From positions 96,936,140 through 97,000,139 of the forward strand of contig JARCOQ010000001.1 of NCBI GenBank assembly GCA_029207755.1: a DNA stretch of 64,000 nucleotides, in the 5' to 3' direction. The stretch is from Chamaea fasciata (lineage: Eukaryota; Chordata; Aves; Passeriformes; Sylviidae). The notes under the pieces were generated by a model. The model was not told the DNA's origin. It saw only the letters and a program-made list of their open reading frames with translations, and searched no databases. This document shows, in pieces, positions 26,601 to 40,378 of the stretch (position 1 is its first letter; each line of letters opens with the position of its first letter). The translations under genes and the position numbers were made by a program.

Positions 26601-29600
26601 TGTTTACAGAGTAAACCAGAATAACCCCACTTAAATCACATTGGCCTTGGAGACCAATAACTTTCCAGGTACTTCAACACAGTGATAGCAGTATTTGATC
26701 CATCTTTCAGACAAGAGAAACCAGTGATAATCTCCGGCGTTTAAAGCAAACCTATGTGCTTAGCAGTAAAATTGAAACTGTCTTACCAGATTGACAGTAA
26801 CTTCAACAGAGAAAAAGATTTCAAAATTGAGCATCCTTAAGAATAATGTACAATTAAAAAAATGATATAAAAACAGTTAACATTTCTAGAGATCATTTTA
26901 ATTATGCTGGTGTTTGTCATGAAAATATATATAGTTCTTTCACAACAGAAATTCTGTTATTGATGTGAATGACAGCATTCAGAAAGAGCTAACACATCTG
27001 AGGTCCCTAGCCCAAGTTACTAGCATCTTATTACAAGTGCTTGACCCACAGAGTTAGTGTGAGTCACACACTAGGAAATTACTTTAAAAATCAGATCCCT
27101 TATTTGAAAAATATTGAATACCTAAGAATCTCATTTGAGACTTCTAGGTTTGCAAATTCCAGCCTAGTCCTTTGTAGATTAATCTGCAAAATTACTTCTC
27201 TGGAATTTGCTCCTTGTACTTAGAGTGACCTCTGACCTCACACTGATTTCAATTAGAAAACACTTGATCAGCATTGCATTCATCTCATAGAAATCACAGC
27301 TTTTCCTTTGTTCCTCAATCATACTCACAAATCTTTTACTGTGATCCCGATGCAATTTTCTTTATCTAATTACAGTCAGTAGAAGACTGGAAGGCCAAAT
27401 TCTCAGGCATTGTTGAGAAACCCCAGTCACATAAATCATTGATGAACCTGTTCTAATTTTTCTTGGTGTCCCATTTATATCTGAAATTTGGTATCCTGAT
27501 CTATTACAAAGTCCACATAATTTCTCAATATCCATTCCTATCTAAGTAGGAGAAAACCAGTCACCTCTTGCCTCTATACAGTCTAACAATATTATTTCAT
27601 GGGTTTTTTTTCAGGAAGCTAAGTTTTATTTTCCATGACAAAACTTAGGAAACAACGTTTTTATTCAAGTTACACAGTCTGCTTTGTCAAGCAGTTTATT
27701 CTGTATTTTTAAATTTCTATACAAGTAGAAAGAATTCTGAAAGAGAACTGATTTTATAAAAATAAATTCTTCAAAAATTGTTGCCTTTTAAAATCAATTC
27801 TCAGCTCCTACTCTAATTTGGGTAATAAGAAACAGAACCTGTTCCAGAGGTGAAATATCAGTAAACTTTAAATAGCAATTAAGTTTTGCAAGAAATATAC
27901 CTAAAGCTTTTATTCTAAGTATCTGTTCCCTGTTTGTGAGCTGTTTTCTTGACACTTCTTTCACTGTTTAAATTTCACATGCTCTTTTCTTAAAATATCC
28001 TTCCCCTATTTTGGTGGTATAACTCTGACTTACGGTTTTCTATAAGCATGTGAAATGGCCTCTGGCATTTAGTTTGACTGTTGGAATTTAAATGTTTTAA
28101 TAGGAAAAATAAAAAGATTCTTCAGTTGAAAATCCAAACCAAGCTCGCAACTCCATTTTACATCACAATGGAACATGGAAAGTTTTATTCTGACAACAGC
28201 AAAGAGATTTGTGAACTGAATTTATGATCTTAATAAAATATCCATTCAGGTCTTCATTATCCATTCCTCTATTTTTTGAACAACAAATTTTTTTGTTATT
28301 TTCTTCCTAGGAATATTAAGGTTCTCAGTTAACCTACCAATACAATATGCGGCAGAATACCTTCCTAAAGAACAATAATCTTTTGAGTCAAGGTGTGGAG
28401 ATTTCTGGACTAATCAAAGGAATGAACTAGGTGTAGGTAAGTGGAGTGAACAGTTTGATACATTGTATGGGAAGTGATGTTGCTCAATCACCGGCAGCTG
28501 CTGTTCATTTCTGATTTGGAAATGTGTGATCAAATTCCCCTGCCTTGCCCAATTGTGGACCAAACTGTTCATTTGGAAGAAATTACTGAAGATTCTCCAG
28601 TACATCAATCATTATGTATGAACCACAACAAAGGTTTCAGAGCAAAGAACACCCATGACTAAGAAGTAGAGAACTGGGCTCTTGAGTAAAGAGCTAATGG
28701 CTCAAATCAAACCATCAGAGTTGTGTCTGAGATGGTGGTAAAATCATCTAAGAGCAGGAAAAGGCATTAATGATGTCACCATTGCTAATGATAGAATGCA
28801 ACATTTTCAACACACCTAACAAGTGTCTCTTCTTTTTTTGGATGCAAAACTGTTAACTACAATTTTGGTTCTGAGAGGTCTCAGTTACTAAAAATAAAAT
28901 TGTGGGAAAAAGGCTTGAGGTAAAATTAAAGATAACAGTATAGAAAATATAGGGGGAAGTACGGTTGCTACTCCCTGAGTGGAACACAGTCAGCACCCCC
29001 AACTTTCCACACATAGTACAATCTAGAGGGGGCTGAATCGAGAGTGGAGTGGAGTGGAGTGGAGTGGAGTGGAGTGGAGTGGAGACACTGCAACCAGGCT
29101 CTGTTGAAACCCTTGCCGAAGAGGGTACTTGGTGGTACTTTTTAGTTGATAGGACACAGCAGCGGGAAGCAAAGGGAGATAAAGGAAGATGTCCTGCTGT
29201 TGAATCAGCAGCCATGGCAAAATTACCCTCCTTGGATTGACACATAGCCCTATCCCAAGATTATCTCAGATACTACACTGATATTACCATCCTCCGAGGC
29301 ACGACCACCCCTTACTAAGATGTATGACTAATGTCACTCAGGCTTTGCATAAATGTAAAGAAGAATTAAGAAAGGGGAGAAAATTCCATCATAACTTCTG
29401 GGATTAGCTGGTAGGCTGAACATCTCTTCTCCCCCATATGGGCACCTATGGGCTAAAAAGTGTACTCTATGCATGCTGAATGATTAGCTAGCTCTCACTG
29501 GGGATTAGAGCTTGTCTGTACATTGCTTTGAATACATTTTTGTGGTCAGATACTATCACCAGCAATCCTAAAACCTTAACTTCCTACTATTATTTTTTTA

Positions 29601-32600
29601 TTTATAGTTTGTTATCTACAAACTGTTAATGTGGGTTCTTCAAGGGCGCTACCAGTCAATGGCAGTAGGTAAAGGTGTGGAGACCCAGAAGGAAGTCTCT
29701 CTTTTTGCATGTGACCCTGAACAAATCGGTTGAACTGCACTCTGATCTAGCAGACTACTCTGTGAAAGGTCCCCATAGCTGGAGGTGCTGGCAGACTGTT
29801 TGGGCACAAGGATCTCAGCTTTCCTGAGTCACGGTCAGACTAATCAAACACTAAGGGTTTGAGAAAATGGTCATTTTCACATGAGAAACACCCTAACATC
29901 ATGGAAAGCCCTTGAATAATACCATAGCAATTCTGTGATTCCGTGATTCATGGTAATGATAGCAAACCCAAAATAGGGGCAAATTATGCAAACAGCAGAA
30001 CAAGGGGAGTGCTCTTACTTTTTTGTCTCCTGACCTATTTGAGGCCAAGCACCTCCTAGCCAACAGAGAGAAAGGAGTGCACTCTCTCCATGTGTTCTGG
30101 GAGAAATTTGCACTGACAATGCCCATGGTGGGCAAAGCTTTTATTCATTCGAGAACATTTTTACCGGATTAGCCTAACAATGAATGCTACTAAAGTATGC
30201 AAACAGATTTCTTGAAGCTTCCAGAATAGCTCTTGAGTCTGAAATTCCCCCAGATATAAGCCAGCAATTGAGAAGCCTCTTAAAATGGCTAGCTAAACCA
30301 TGTTGGAATATTTTCACACAGCAGGGACTGGCTGCTGGGATATGTGAATCTAACTTTAGCATTTGGTTCATTCAATTCAGTGTTTGCACAAAGAATCAGC
30401 ACACTCAGTTTGGAAACAGAAAATCTCCACAGGTCCTGGGCACTAGGTCAATGGTATTTCTGAAACTTCTGTTACCAGAAATATAACCCAGTTAAGCCAA
30501 AATGGTTTAACGGTAAATAGTACTATGGCTGTAGAGAAACATGACCAAGACTGCTTTTAGCCTTACAGAGGGCTCCTGCACTCCAGCAGCTTGAGAAAAC
30601 TGGGTCTTACTTGTCTCCTCTTAAAGGCTGTTAAACAATTAATAGCCTGGAGTTTGCTAATTCAAAGGCAGCTTTAGACAGCTTTAACATATAAATATTT
30701 CCAATAAACAGTGTTCCCTGAGCCTTTAGTACTCAGATATTTGCTAAGCCGTAGAACCTAGAAAGTTCAAAGACTATGTTTTGGATTATTTTTTCTTTTT
30801 TTTTGCTTATCCATTTGAATGTATAAGCACAACAACCACTTCTGCAACATCCATCATGGACAGTACTCCTGGTTGTTATGTTAATTAGTCCTTGGACTCA
30901 ATATTATTTACAACCAATACACAGAGTGGAAAGCAGAACAGCATTTCTTTCAGCGTTATCCACGTTACCATATGTTATCCAGGTCTTCCACCTGGAACTG
31001 AGATGAAAGGTATATGCCCAGTTAATCTAAGAGGCCAAAAACATAATCATTGAAATTGTAATAATTTGAAATCAGCATACTGGTTTCAAAGAATGGTAGT
31101 TATGTTGATCCCTAAATTCTGAATTTTCTTCCTAAACTGATTTTTTTCCTTTCTCATTATTATCACACAAACCTCACACACAAGGTGGCGCCACATACGT
31201 CTCTGATTTGCAAGTGAAAAGATCTGAAAATGGCATTTGATCTTCTCAGATGAAAAGCACTTTCTGAAATGGTACCTGAAAATGCTGGTGGACAATACAG
31301 AAATTTCACGTCTTATCTCCCTCTACTGTCCCTTGGAGAAAGTACACAATGTTTTTAACAATTGTGATGATGACTAGGTATTTTTATATAACCTGTCTCC
31401 AGGAAAACAGATAAAGTTCATATTTCTTTCTCTACCACTGTACAAGTCCAGTTCTCATCTTTCATTAGACAAGTATGCCATACTCCTCTACTTATTTTTT
31501 TAAGCTGATTAATTGCTAATTAAAAGCTAACTTAAAACTAAGAATCTTTAATTAGTATTTCCATTAGGGATGCACGACTTGCCATGCAAGTCGCAATAGC
31601 TGGAATGATGAAAAGTGTTTAAGATTCTGGAACTCACTCTTGGTCCATTAAAAGGTCACAGGAGAGCAAAACTGGTACATTATTCTACTACTACTCAGTT
31701 TCAGGGCTAGGAATAACATACAGAAGGTTTTGTATTCATGAGTCATATGCACTCACATAGTTCCATAGTGTGCCAATCCATATAAAATTAGTGACTATCC
31801 AGCAAGGCAGGTTCTGCACTGAATTTCAAAATCAGGTGATTTTTTTTTTTTTGTATTTGGCACCACAGCAAAGAGAAACTAGTATCAGTTTATCCAAAAC
31901 AAGCTTCTGAGGCTGACAGGCACAGCAGTTATCAATACTGGTCATAGGACAAAAATGAAATTAAATGAACATACTCAGTTGAATTGTACAGAGTTCATGG
32001 AAATTATAGAACAAGATAATCTTAAAGCATAAAAGAGGGGAACAGAGTCTTGGACATCAAAGCAAACAAGAAATCCTCATACAGCCTAACTGCTAGATAA
32101 AAAAAAATTTCAAGCAGAAGATAATAGAACTAAGTCATAACTGATTTCTCCATTTTATGTAATACAGTGGAGCCAAGGATGTGCTCCAATCAACCAGTAC
32201 CCATGTGTTCCAGTTTTTATGTTATGTGTCAAAGCATGAGATATGATGATTTAAAAGGCCCTCTTGACAAAATATTTCAAAGGGTGCAGGTGAGAAAAGA
32301 ATATGACCTCTGTCAACTACAGGTGTGTAAGCTTTACTGTAAGGATAGCTTCGAAATTCCACCAAATAAACTTATATATTCAACTTTCTCCTTCCCCTGG
32401 GGGCCAGTGTAAAACACTTTGGAGGTGGTAATTAGACTGCTGAGAGGTGTGACAGGAGGTAGACATATCCTGATGCCCGTGTCAGGGTTAATATAATTTC
32501 TATAGGTTTTTTGCTGTCTGATAGTTAGGAAATATATTTTCAAAAAAGGTCCCTGCACTTGGTATCTAAATAAATTTCTGATCTTTCTCTGGGAGAGAGT

Positions 32601-35600
32601 TCCATAGTTTCTTTGTATAATATAGATTTAAATATTTCCTTTTATCAGTTTTATTTGCTTCTTTTCACTTTACCTGAATATTGATTTATTTTCATTCATT
32701 TTTGTAATATAAAATTAAAAACCCAATTGATTTAATTTTTTAATCTCAAATTTATCTTAACAGTTTATTCCTAATGCATTTTAGATATAAACATATTATT
32801 TAATCAATGGTATACTGGAGCAACTGCAAAAGAACAAAAAATCACTTCTTTAGGAAAAATGAATTTTATAGGTCTATGGGAAGAAAGTTGTAAAACTATC
32901 TTTCTCTGTGAATCCCAAGAGAAATGAAAAAGTTTGAGTGCCTGAGTCCAAGTAATTTGTCCTGAAAGTATTTGAAAACCAAATCAAAAAGTCAGACATA
33001 ATTTTGTGTGCATGGATACTATAAAGTCCTGTGATTTACCTGAACTGCCCAGAGGTAGTCCAGACGCAGTTTCAAGTCCACCTGTCTTGAATGCAGTGCT
33101 AAAGCACAAGAAAATAACAAAATAGCTAGTATTGGTTCATAGCCACGCATATAAAAGGAGCCGCCCCTTAAAAATAAGAAGAAAATAAATGTGTTATTCC
33201 AGGTCTAGTACCTAACTGCACATTTTTAATACCAGATTCTTAGTTTAGAACACATGGGTACCTCCTAATCACTAGCTTTTTCTGAAGAGGCTAACCCTGG
33301 CAGGGAGATGGGTGATAGCACATCTGATCACTGCATCATACCATCATGCAACTTCTTGAAGATTTTTAGATGCCATGCATTATTGTAATGTGTGTGCATG
33401 TTTTTAATTAGGAAATATAAAAACATTGGAAAGCTCAAAAACTTAATTGAAATCAGGATTGGTTGAGGTCTGCTGAAATATGGCAGTTAAGCTTTTAACT
33501 GTGTTTTTCTATTCCATACGATAGTTAGACTGCAGTGTGTTCAACTGGGATATGTTAGCACAAAACTACAGAACAGTGGGGCAACAGTTGCCAGCCTCCA
33601 AGTGCTGATCACCTGTTGATGGATGCTACTAGATTGATCCTACAGTTGCTAGGGAGACGATGACTGATGTATTTCTTATGCTCTACTGAGTCTACAGTCC
33701 TAGGCAGCACTGAGCACTAGAGGACAATTCAGAAATAAGTAGTCAATGTGTGACTATGAATAGTGAATCACCGATTGTTTAATTTTGCAAGATACCTACC
33801 CCACTGCTTTTCTGTAATCACTGAGTTCCAGAATAACTATGTACAAAATTGTAACAAAAAGCAGGAGAATCATTTTTGGCAAGGAAGATACACGTAGAAA
33901 TACTGCCAAGGTGAGAGTCCCCACTACACAGGAAAGGAAAGCATAGTGGGCTGTGTCGCATGGAAGTTCATTCATTGTTTTATTTGTTCCACCAGGAGAA
34001 ATTATAACTATTGAGCTGCTGGAATTGGTATTCCAAACCCAAGGCATGCAGCCAACCTAGAAAAGACCGGAGAGGTGAGAAGGGGAGAAAGTTAAATAGG
34101 AAATAAACAGAAATGTAGTTGCTATGGAGGCTGACTGTAGTTCATTTCTAATTGTAAAAAATATGGCTGTGGATTTCCCACTCAGCTCAATTCTGTATTA
34201 GAATCTCCTTTTCCTGCAATGCTCCACTGAGTTTTAGGGGAGAGAAACAATTTGGTAATTATATGTCAATAAGGGCAACCAATTGAAGTGTGGGCTTAGT
34301 TGAATAGTTTCCCTCTCAGTGCTCGAACCTAAGAGATCCTTAAGCCAGGATATTCCTGCAAAATTAAGAAACTTCAGTTAACATTCTATGTGGCCATACA
34401 GGTGAAAAAGATTCTTGTACAGAGCACAGAAATACATGTTTGTTTTATTGACTATGTAAATCATATTAACTTCAATTTCTTAAATACAAAGTAAAACATA
34501 TTTTAATTGAGTGGCAAACTAAATGTAATATTTTTTTCCATCTCACAGCTACTTTTGCTCTCACAAATGTTTCAAATACAAGGACTTTAATTACCCCAGT
34601 CATTTCAGTTATTCAAGGACTTCCATTTTCTTCTTACACTGGGAAATAAAAGTTTTTTAGTATATTTCTTATGGGAAATTTGGGGAAATCTAACCTGCTT
34701 TTCCTAAAGACAATGTCATGTATATATCTCAGAGCTGTTACCCAAGGAAGAGAGGAATTTCTGGTAAATACCTCAAGCCCCTAGAGCTCCAATTTTAACT
34801 GAAGTCCAACCTTCACCCCTTACAAAGGAAAAGGATGAGTTAATATAACTAGGGGAGAATGGGATGGTAGTGTGAAATTGATTTAACAGGCACCATCACA
34901 TAAGCCCTGCCCTGTACTTAAGCATCTCTTTTGAAGTGCATTATGAGACCTTTTTATTTCATCCTAACCACTGACAATGAAATTTTATAGCATGCTGTAA
35001 AGTAACTGACATCCTGAAGGGTAATTAAACAATGTATTTTAGAGGGGGTTGTAGTAAGTTAGAAAGATGAGATACAATAAAAAATGTGAGTTAAACTCAG
35101 AATGGGTAACACTATGAAGTGAGATTGAGAGAGTGAAATGAAAAATCCCTTTAATGGGATTTTGTTCGATATCCTTAAAAATGCTTTCATACTAAGTCAT
35201 CCAAAAACATACACGTGCATGAGGTCTTCATCAGTGATCTGCAATCCATCCAGGAAAACATCATCTGCTGTACAACCAGTAGTGGAACATCAACATGTAG
35301 CTCTTCTGACAGATGAGAATTCTAGAGGCATTACTGTGCAGGAACTAATAATTTCTGCTGATTAAACATTTCTCCTTAGGTTACAAGTTTTTTTTGCTCA
35401 GGAATGGATTAAGTTATGTTCTAAATTGTAACTGAATGATAACTACCTTTTCGGAGGTCAGAACCTCTGAATTCTAATCTGTCTTCCACTGTTGTTCAGC
35501 ATTGTATTAGGGCTTACGATGTCTGTTTCTCATTCTCATTCTCTTTAAGTGGCAACAATGGCGCTTGTTTCATTAGGTCAAAGTAAGTGTCAGATCTGTG

Positions 35601-38600
35601 GAGGCTGATTCACAAAGGTTTTAACTGTCATAACTTTAATCTCAATCCTGAAGTCAGCTACACAGAATTTGCTGAGAAGCTAGCCTGGAATCACTGCAAA
35701 GCTCCACGCATTTTGGGCTTATGTCCACATTAGGAACCACATATACATCTGTGTGCTATTAGGGCTGTATGTTACTCACAGATCATCACACAGATGATGT
35801 ACAGGAATTCCCAGAAATGTCTCAACATCAGCAATGTTTAGTTCCTCTCATGACACTGAGTTCCACAGAAAGGGATCCTCTGCCCAGTCAGTTTATGGGG
35901 ATAAGCTAGCTATTGTGCTCTCAGGGCAGGTCCAGGGATGAGTGAATACACAAAATACAAAATACGGGGCTTGGCCTCTCAGCACTGAGAATTGCTCATG
36001 TCTTCTTAATGGTCAGAACACATTGTCAAATTCCTGCAGAGAGGCATGATTTGAAACATCTGTTTCTCAGCATTTTCAATTGTGTTTCATGTGCTATTTT
36101 TGTGTGGATTCTTTCCTTTGAGTACCCTTACACGTTTAATTCATTAGCATTAGCAGCCAAAATGCTAAAATTGAGCGCTAGGAATTTGTCAAGGCAAATT
36201 TTGACTGACAAATACTTAAGTGGAAGTTTGAAAACCACTTGAATACAAGTCCACCATGTTGAACTCTTTGTTAATTTACAGTAAAGGAAGCTCAATTTTC
36301 AGAAGTACTGAGCACATTCACTTCATACAACAGAAGTTTTTTCAACACTAGATGTGAATGGATCATATAAGCAGCACAGTGTAGACACCTCGTCTCATTG
36401 CACAAAACTGTCAATATTTTAAGATCTATCTTTTCTGATTTGCCTGGACTAAAAATATCGCCATTATTCACCAGAAGTCTGTTCTATAAATTGCCACTTA
36501 TAGAAATAGCAATCTTATTTTGACACAAATACCTTGTCTGTAACAAAATATTAGCCATTGGACTAGTAAGCAAGTTGAACATTTAAAAACAGTTTTCCCA
36601 CAAAGTATATGACACCAGCAGTTTACATGGTGCTAAGGTTTGACATATAAATTGATATTGGTTTTGAATAGGTATTATCTGTGTAATTTGCTAATAGCTT
36701 TGCCATTCCTAATTCAACACACTGTCTCAGGCCAATGAAAGTTCAAATTGCAGCAAAATGGTTTAATTTTGAAGAAGCATGTTCTTTTTTAATTTTGAAG
36801 AAGCATGTTCTTTTTTAATTTTGAAGAAGCAAGCACGAATAATAAATCAAGTAGGAATTCATCAGATGAGAATATGGTATGTGTTTAATGCATCCACACC
36901 AGCTTGTTCTTGAAACAGAATGACAACTTAAGTGAAACTTGATTCAAATACTCACCACACAGCCTTGAGCCACAGAGTATATTAAGATCACAATAAAAAT
37001 ACACAAAATGGTACGAATTTGTATTGTCAGGCACCCTGGAAAACACTAAGAAAGAAAAATAAGATATAGATAAAATATTTAAAGTATGTTTAAAGTGGGG
37101 TTATTGTTATTCAGTAGTCTATGAAGAGAAGTGAATAAGGGACACAGAAATTTCACCTGTACTGCAAATGATGAAGTTGCAGTTATTAACAACACTTGTT
37201 AATGTGCAAGTGTATTTTAATGGTAATCACAATTTTTGGGATAATAAGTGTGAAATGACTACTGCTCTACATTATTTCACACTATAATTAAAATTCTTAG
37301 AAATTTTATTTGCATGTCATGATGCAAATAATATTCTAGGATGATATTTGATTTTGCTCTAATGGGGAAAATACCCAAAGAAACTTTTGCCTTGTAAATT
37401 TTCAGCTCCTTTACCTTGCAAATTTTGATCCAAGAGAATATACTGTGATAGCATAGAATTTTGGAGTGGTATATGTGTCTTCTGTTATAATAGGCAGGTT
37501 AAATTCTATGGTAGTTCTAATTATTGTGACTCATAAAAACACTGTATGTGTCAGAAAAAGCAGTAGAGAACAAAAATATCTGATGAAATGCAGTCCTGTG
37601 AACATTTTTTTAATTTCCCCTTTTACCCTGATTCCATTTATCACACTATCAAATGTCAAGTTCTTGCTGCAATGAAGCCTGTGACAGAATGTGAGAGAGA
37701 AAAGGTAAGTCTGTCAGGCTGTGCTCTTAGGCCCATTCCAGTCATTCTGATCAGCTCGGCTTCCAGGTAAAGCTGCTTTTCTTCCTTTCCCCTTGCACTG
37801 AATGTTTAGGGCATCTATTATCTACTGGTTATATCTGTCAGACCACAGGATGTCTAGTGACTTCAAGGGTCAAGAATCAAATCCAAGAAACAAACTTAAA
37901 GTGGAGACTATCCTGTATCCTTTAAATGGAGAAAGCTCAGATTTGTAAAGGTTGAATTTTACTTAAGGCCAAATGGAGCAAGCAAACACCTGATTTTTGG
38001 ATGAAAGTTGACAGTTTTGAAGAAAAGCTTTTCACTTCATTGGTGTCACTGGCCTCAAAAGCATAGCTTCCAGCAGGCAGCAACGTAGACACAGAGAGAG
38101 GCTACTGCATCCTTGGCAAAACAGAAATCATTGAAATGGATCCCCTTCCTTTCACCTGTGCAGAGACATTTTCTCTGTATGTACAACCACATTATTAAAA
38201 GTTTGAGGTAGTTATAGAAGAATCACCTTCATATGGCCTGTGACATACGAGAATACAGTAATTACAGGGAAAAAACCCAAAGAAAGTATGATCTACAAAT
38301 ATATTCTGGCTTCAGTATGGGTTAAGTCCATGTACAATCAATATAAAATCAATAGTAGATTTGTATTATGGATCTGAGTTAATTTTCTACACCAGTGTAA
38401 GTATTAGCATCAATAAAATAGATTGGGACACCTGAGGTAGATCACCTTTAATTAAACTGAGCATATGTAGAACAAATAGCTCAGATTATAGGAATCTGAG
38501 ACTGAAAAGCTGTATCTCAAGGGAGAAGATACAGCAATGTCCAAATTCCGCTATGGAAAAAGACAGACTATTTCTGCATTTGTTCATCACTATCATACAG

Positions 38601-40317
38601 TTCTGACTGGAAGGAACCTCAGGGTGTTCAAAAGTACTGTCTACCTTGACCCTCAGAGTCTCAGGGCCATATTTGCAGAGTTGGTACTCCTCCTGTGTCA
38701 TTGGAGGAGTACCAATGGCATTATTTCTTCTAAGAGCCTGGACTTTGCATTTTCCATTCAGCATAAGATTCCTGTTGGCCCATTCTGTCAACCTATCTAG
38801 GACCCTCTCAACAGTCAATCCTGCCAGCTGTTCTCACGAAATTGTAGACATTTGAAAACCTGACATGAATACAATGCCATGTCCTTCTCCAGGCTGTTGA
38901 GAAAAATGTCTGACAGGACAGGATTCAGGATAAACTCCTGTAGAATCACACTTATAACTGGTTTCCAGGTAAAGTATAACTATAAACTGCTATGCTCTGA
39001 ATTTGATTATCCTCATAGTATTTTACCCATCAAACAGTCCACTTAACTAGATCAGAATCCTATATACAAATGGGGTGAAACATGCATGTTTTATACATAA
39101 AAATAAAATACAAAATAATTTTGTTAGAAGAAACAATATATATTCCATTAATTCAGTTTGCAACCAGATAAGTTATCTACTGCTTATTAAAGACATAATA
39201 CACATGCTTTGAAGATAATGCTGGATGGTTAAGAGGGACAAAACAAAATACAGATTCAAAGTTCACATGTCCTGACACATTGCACAATTTTTTTTTGGTC
39301 TGTGTTGTACATATATGTTTCAAATGTTGAGATGGTAGGCTATGGGGTTGAAATGGAAAACAAACCTTTAAAAGATAAGGTAGGAGATATGCCTGAATTA
39401 AAATTATGACACTAACAAGATTTATACTTCTGACTAAGTCATTCTAAGATTGTATCTTGTCCTGGGTTGAAGTATATTCTATCACCATCTTCATGAACTG
39501 TTGAAACCAGGTGAGGCAGTGCTCCCTGCCTCCTCCACTCTGGCTTATCTTCTGTTAATGGGCCCATCAGCACCTTTGCTACACAGCTCACAGATAACCC
39601 CCTCCTGGACTACCTCCTGTTAATGGGCCCATCAGGCCTTATCACATGACTCACCATCCCATTGTGAGATGCTCCACCCAGAGGGAAGAACCAAGCATTC
39701 CAGCCTGGATATAAGCGGAGACTCTGAACACCAGAGGGGCACTTACCCACTGGATTCCCAGAGGACCTGAGCTACCAGACCTTTCTACAGGATCACTGCT
39801 TCAGGAAGACCACCTCATCTGGACTGCTTCCATCACTACGCTCAGGTTGTATTCTGACTCTGTCAGTGGTCTTTTGTATTATTGCATCTATTTTATTTTA
39901 CTTTCTTTCTTTTTTTTTCCAATTAAATTGTATCTCTGACTTGGAGCCTCTCATTTGTTTTGCCTTCAAACTACTACATATCTGCACTTTTATGATAGCA
40001 TAGAATTTTGGGCTTCATTTTCTTTGTTTTCTTTTATATGTGGAATTTTATTAACTAAATAAGTAGTGTAAGATCACCAAAATTCTAGGTAACTGGTATA
40101 GTAAAATATTATCAGAGGGGATTTATGACTGAGGTATTTAATGCTAAAGCATGGAGAAGCTGAATCACTTGTGCAGTCTGAAAGAGCAAGCAAAGACTGA
40201 TTAAAATAGCAGAATAATTATTTTACAATTGTATATACAGTATCCACATAATATTAATTTTATTTATTATAAGACAAATTTTTGCCACAAGGTTTTAAAT
40301 TGTGATATTCTAAGATT

Positions 40318-40378
<61 letters not shown>

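Noticed and set aside
28853..29245. 130-codon minus-strand frame with HSTPL repeats
   Set aside because: The repeats are just the translation of the GTGGA tandem array.
29900..29960. ATTCTGTGATTCCGTGATTC as a CR1 3' end
   Set aside because: The terminal repeat looks right, but no CR1 body is recognisable next to it, so it is not listed as an element.
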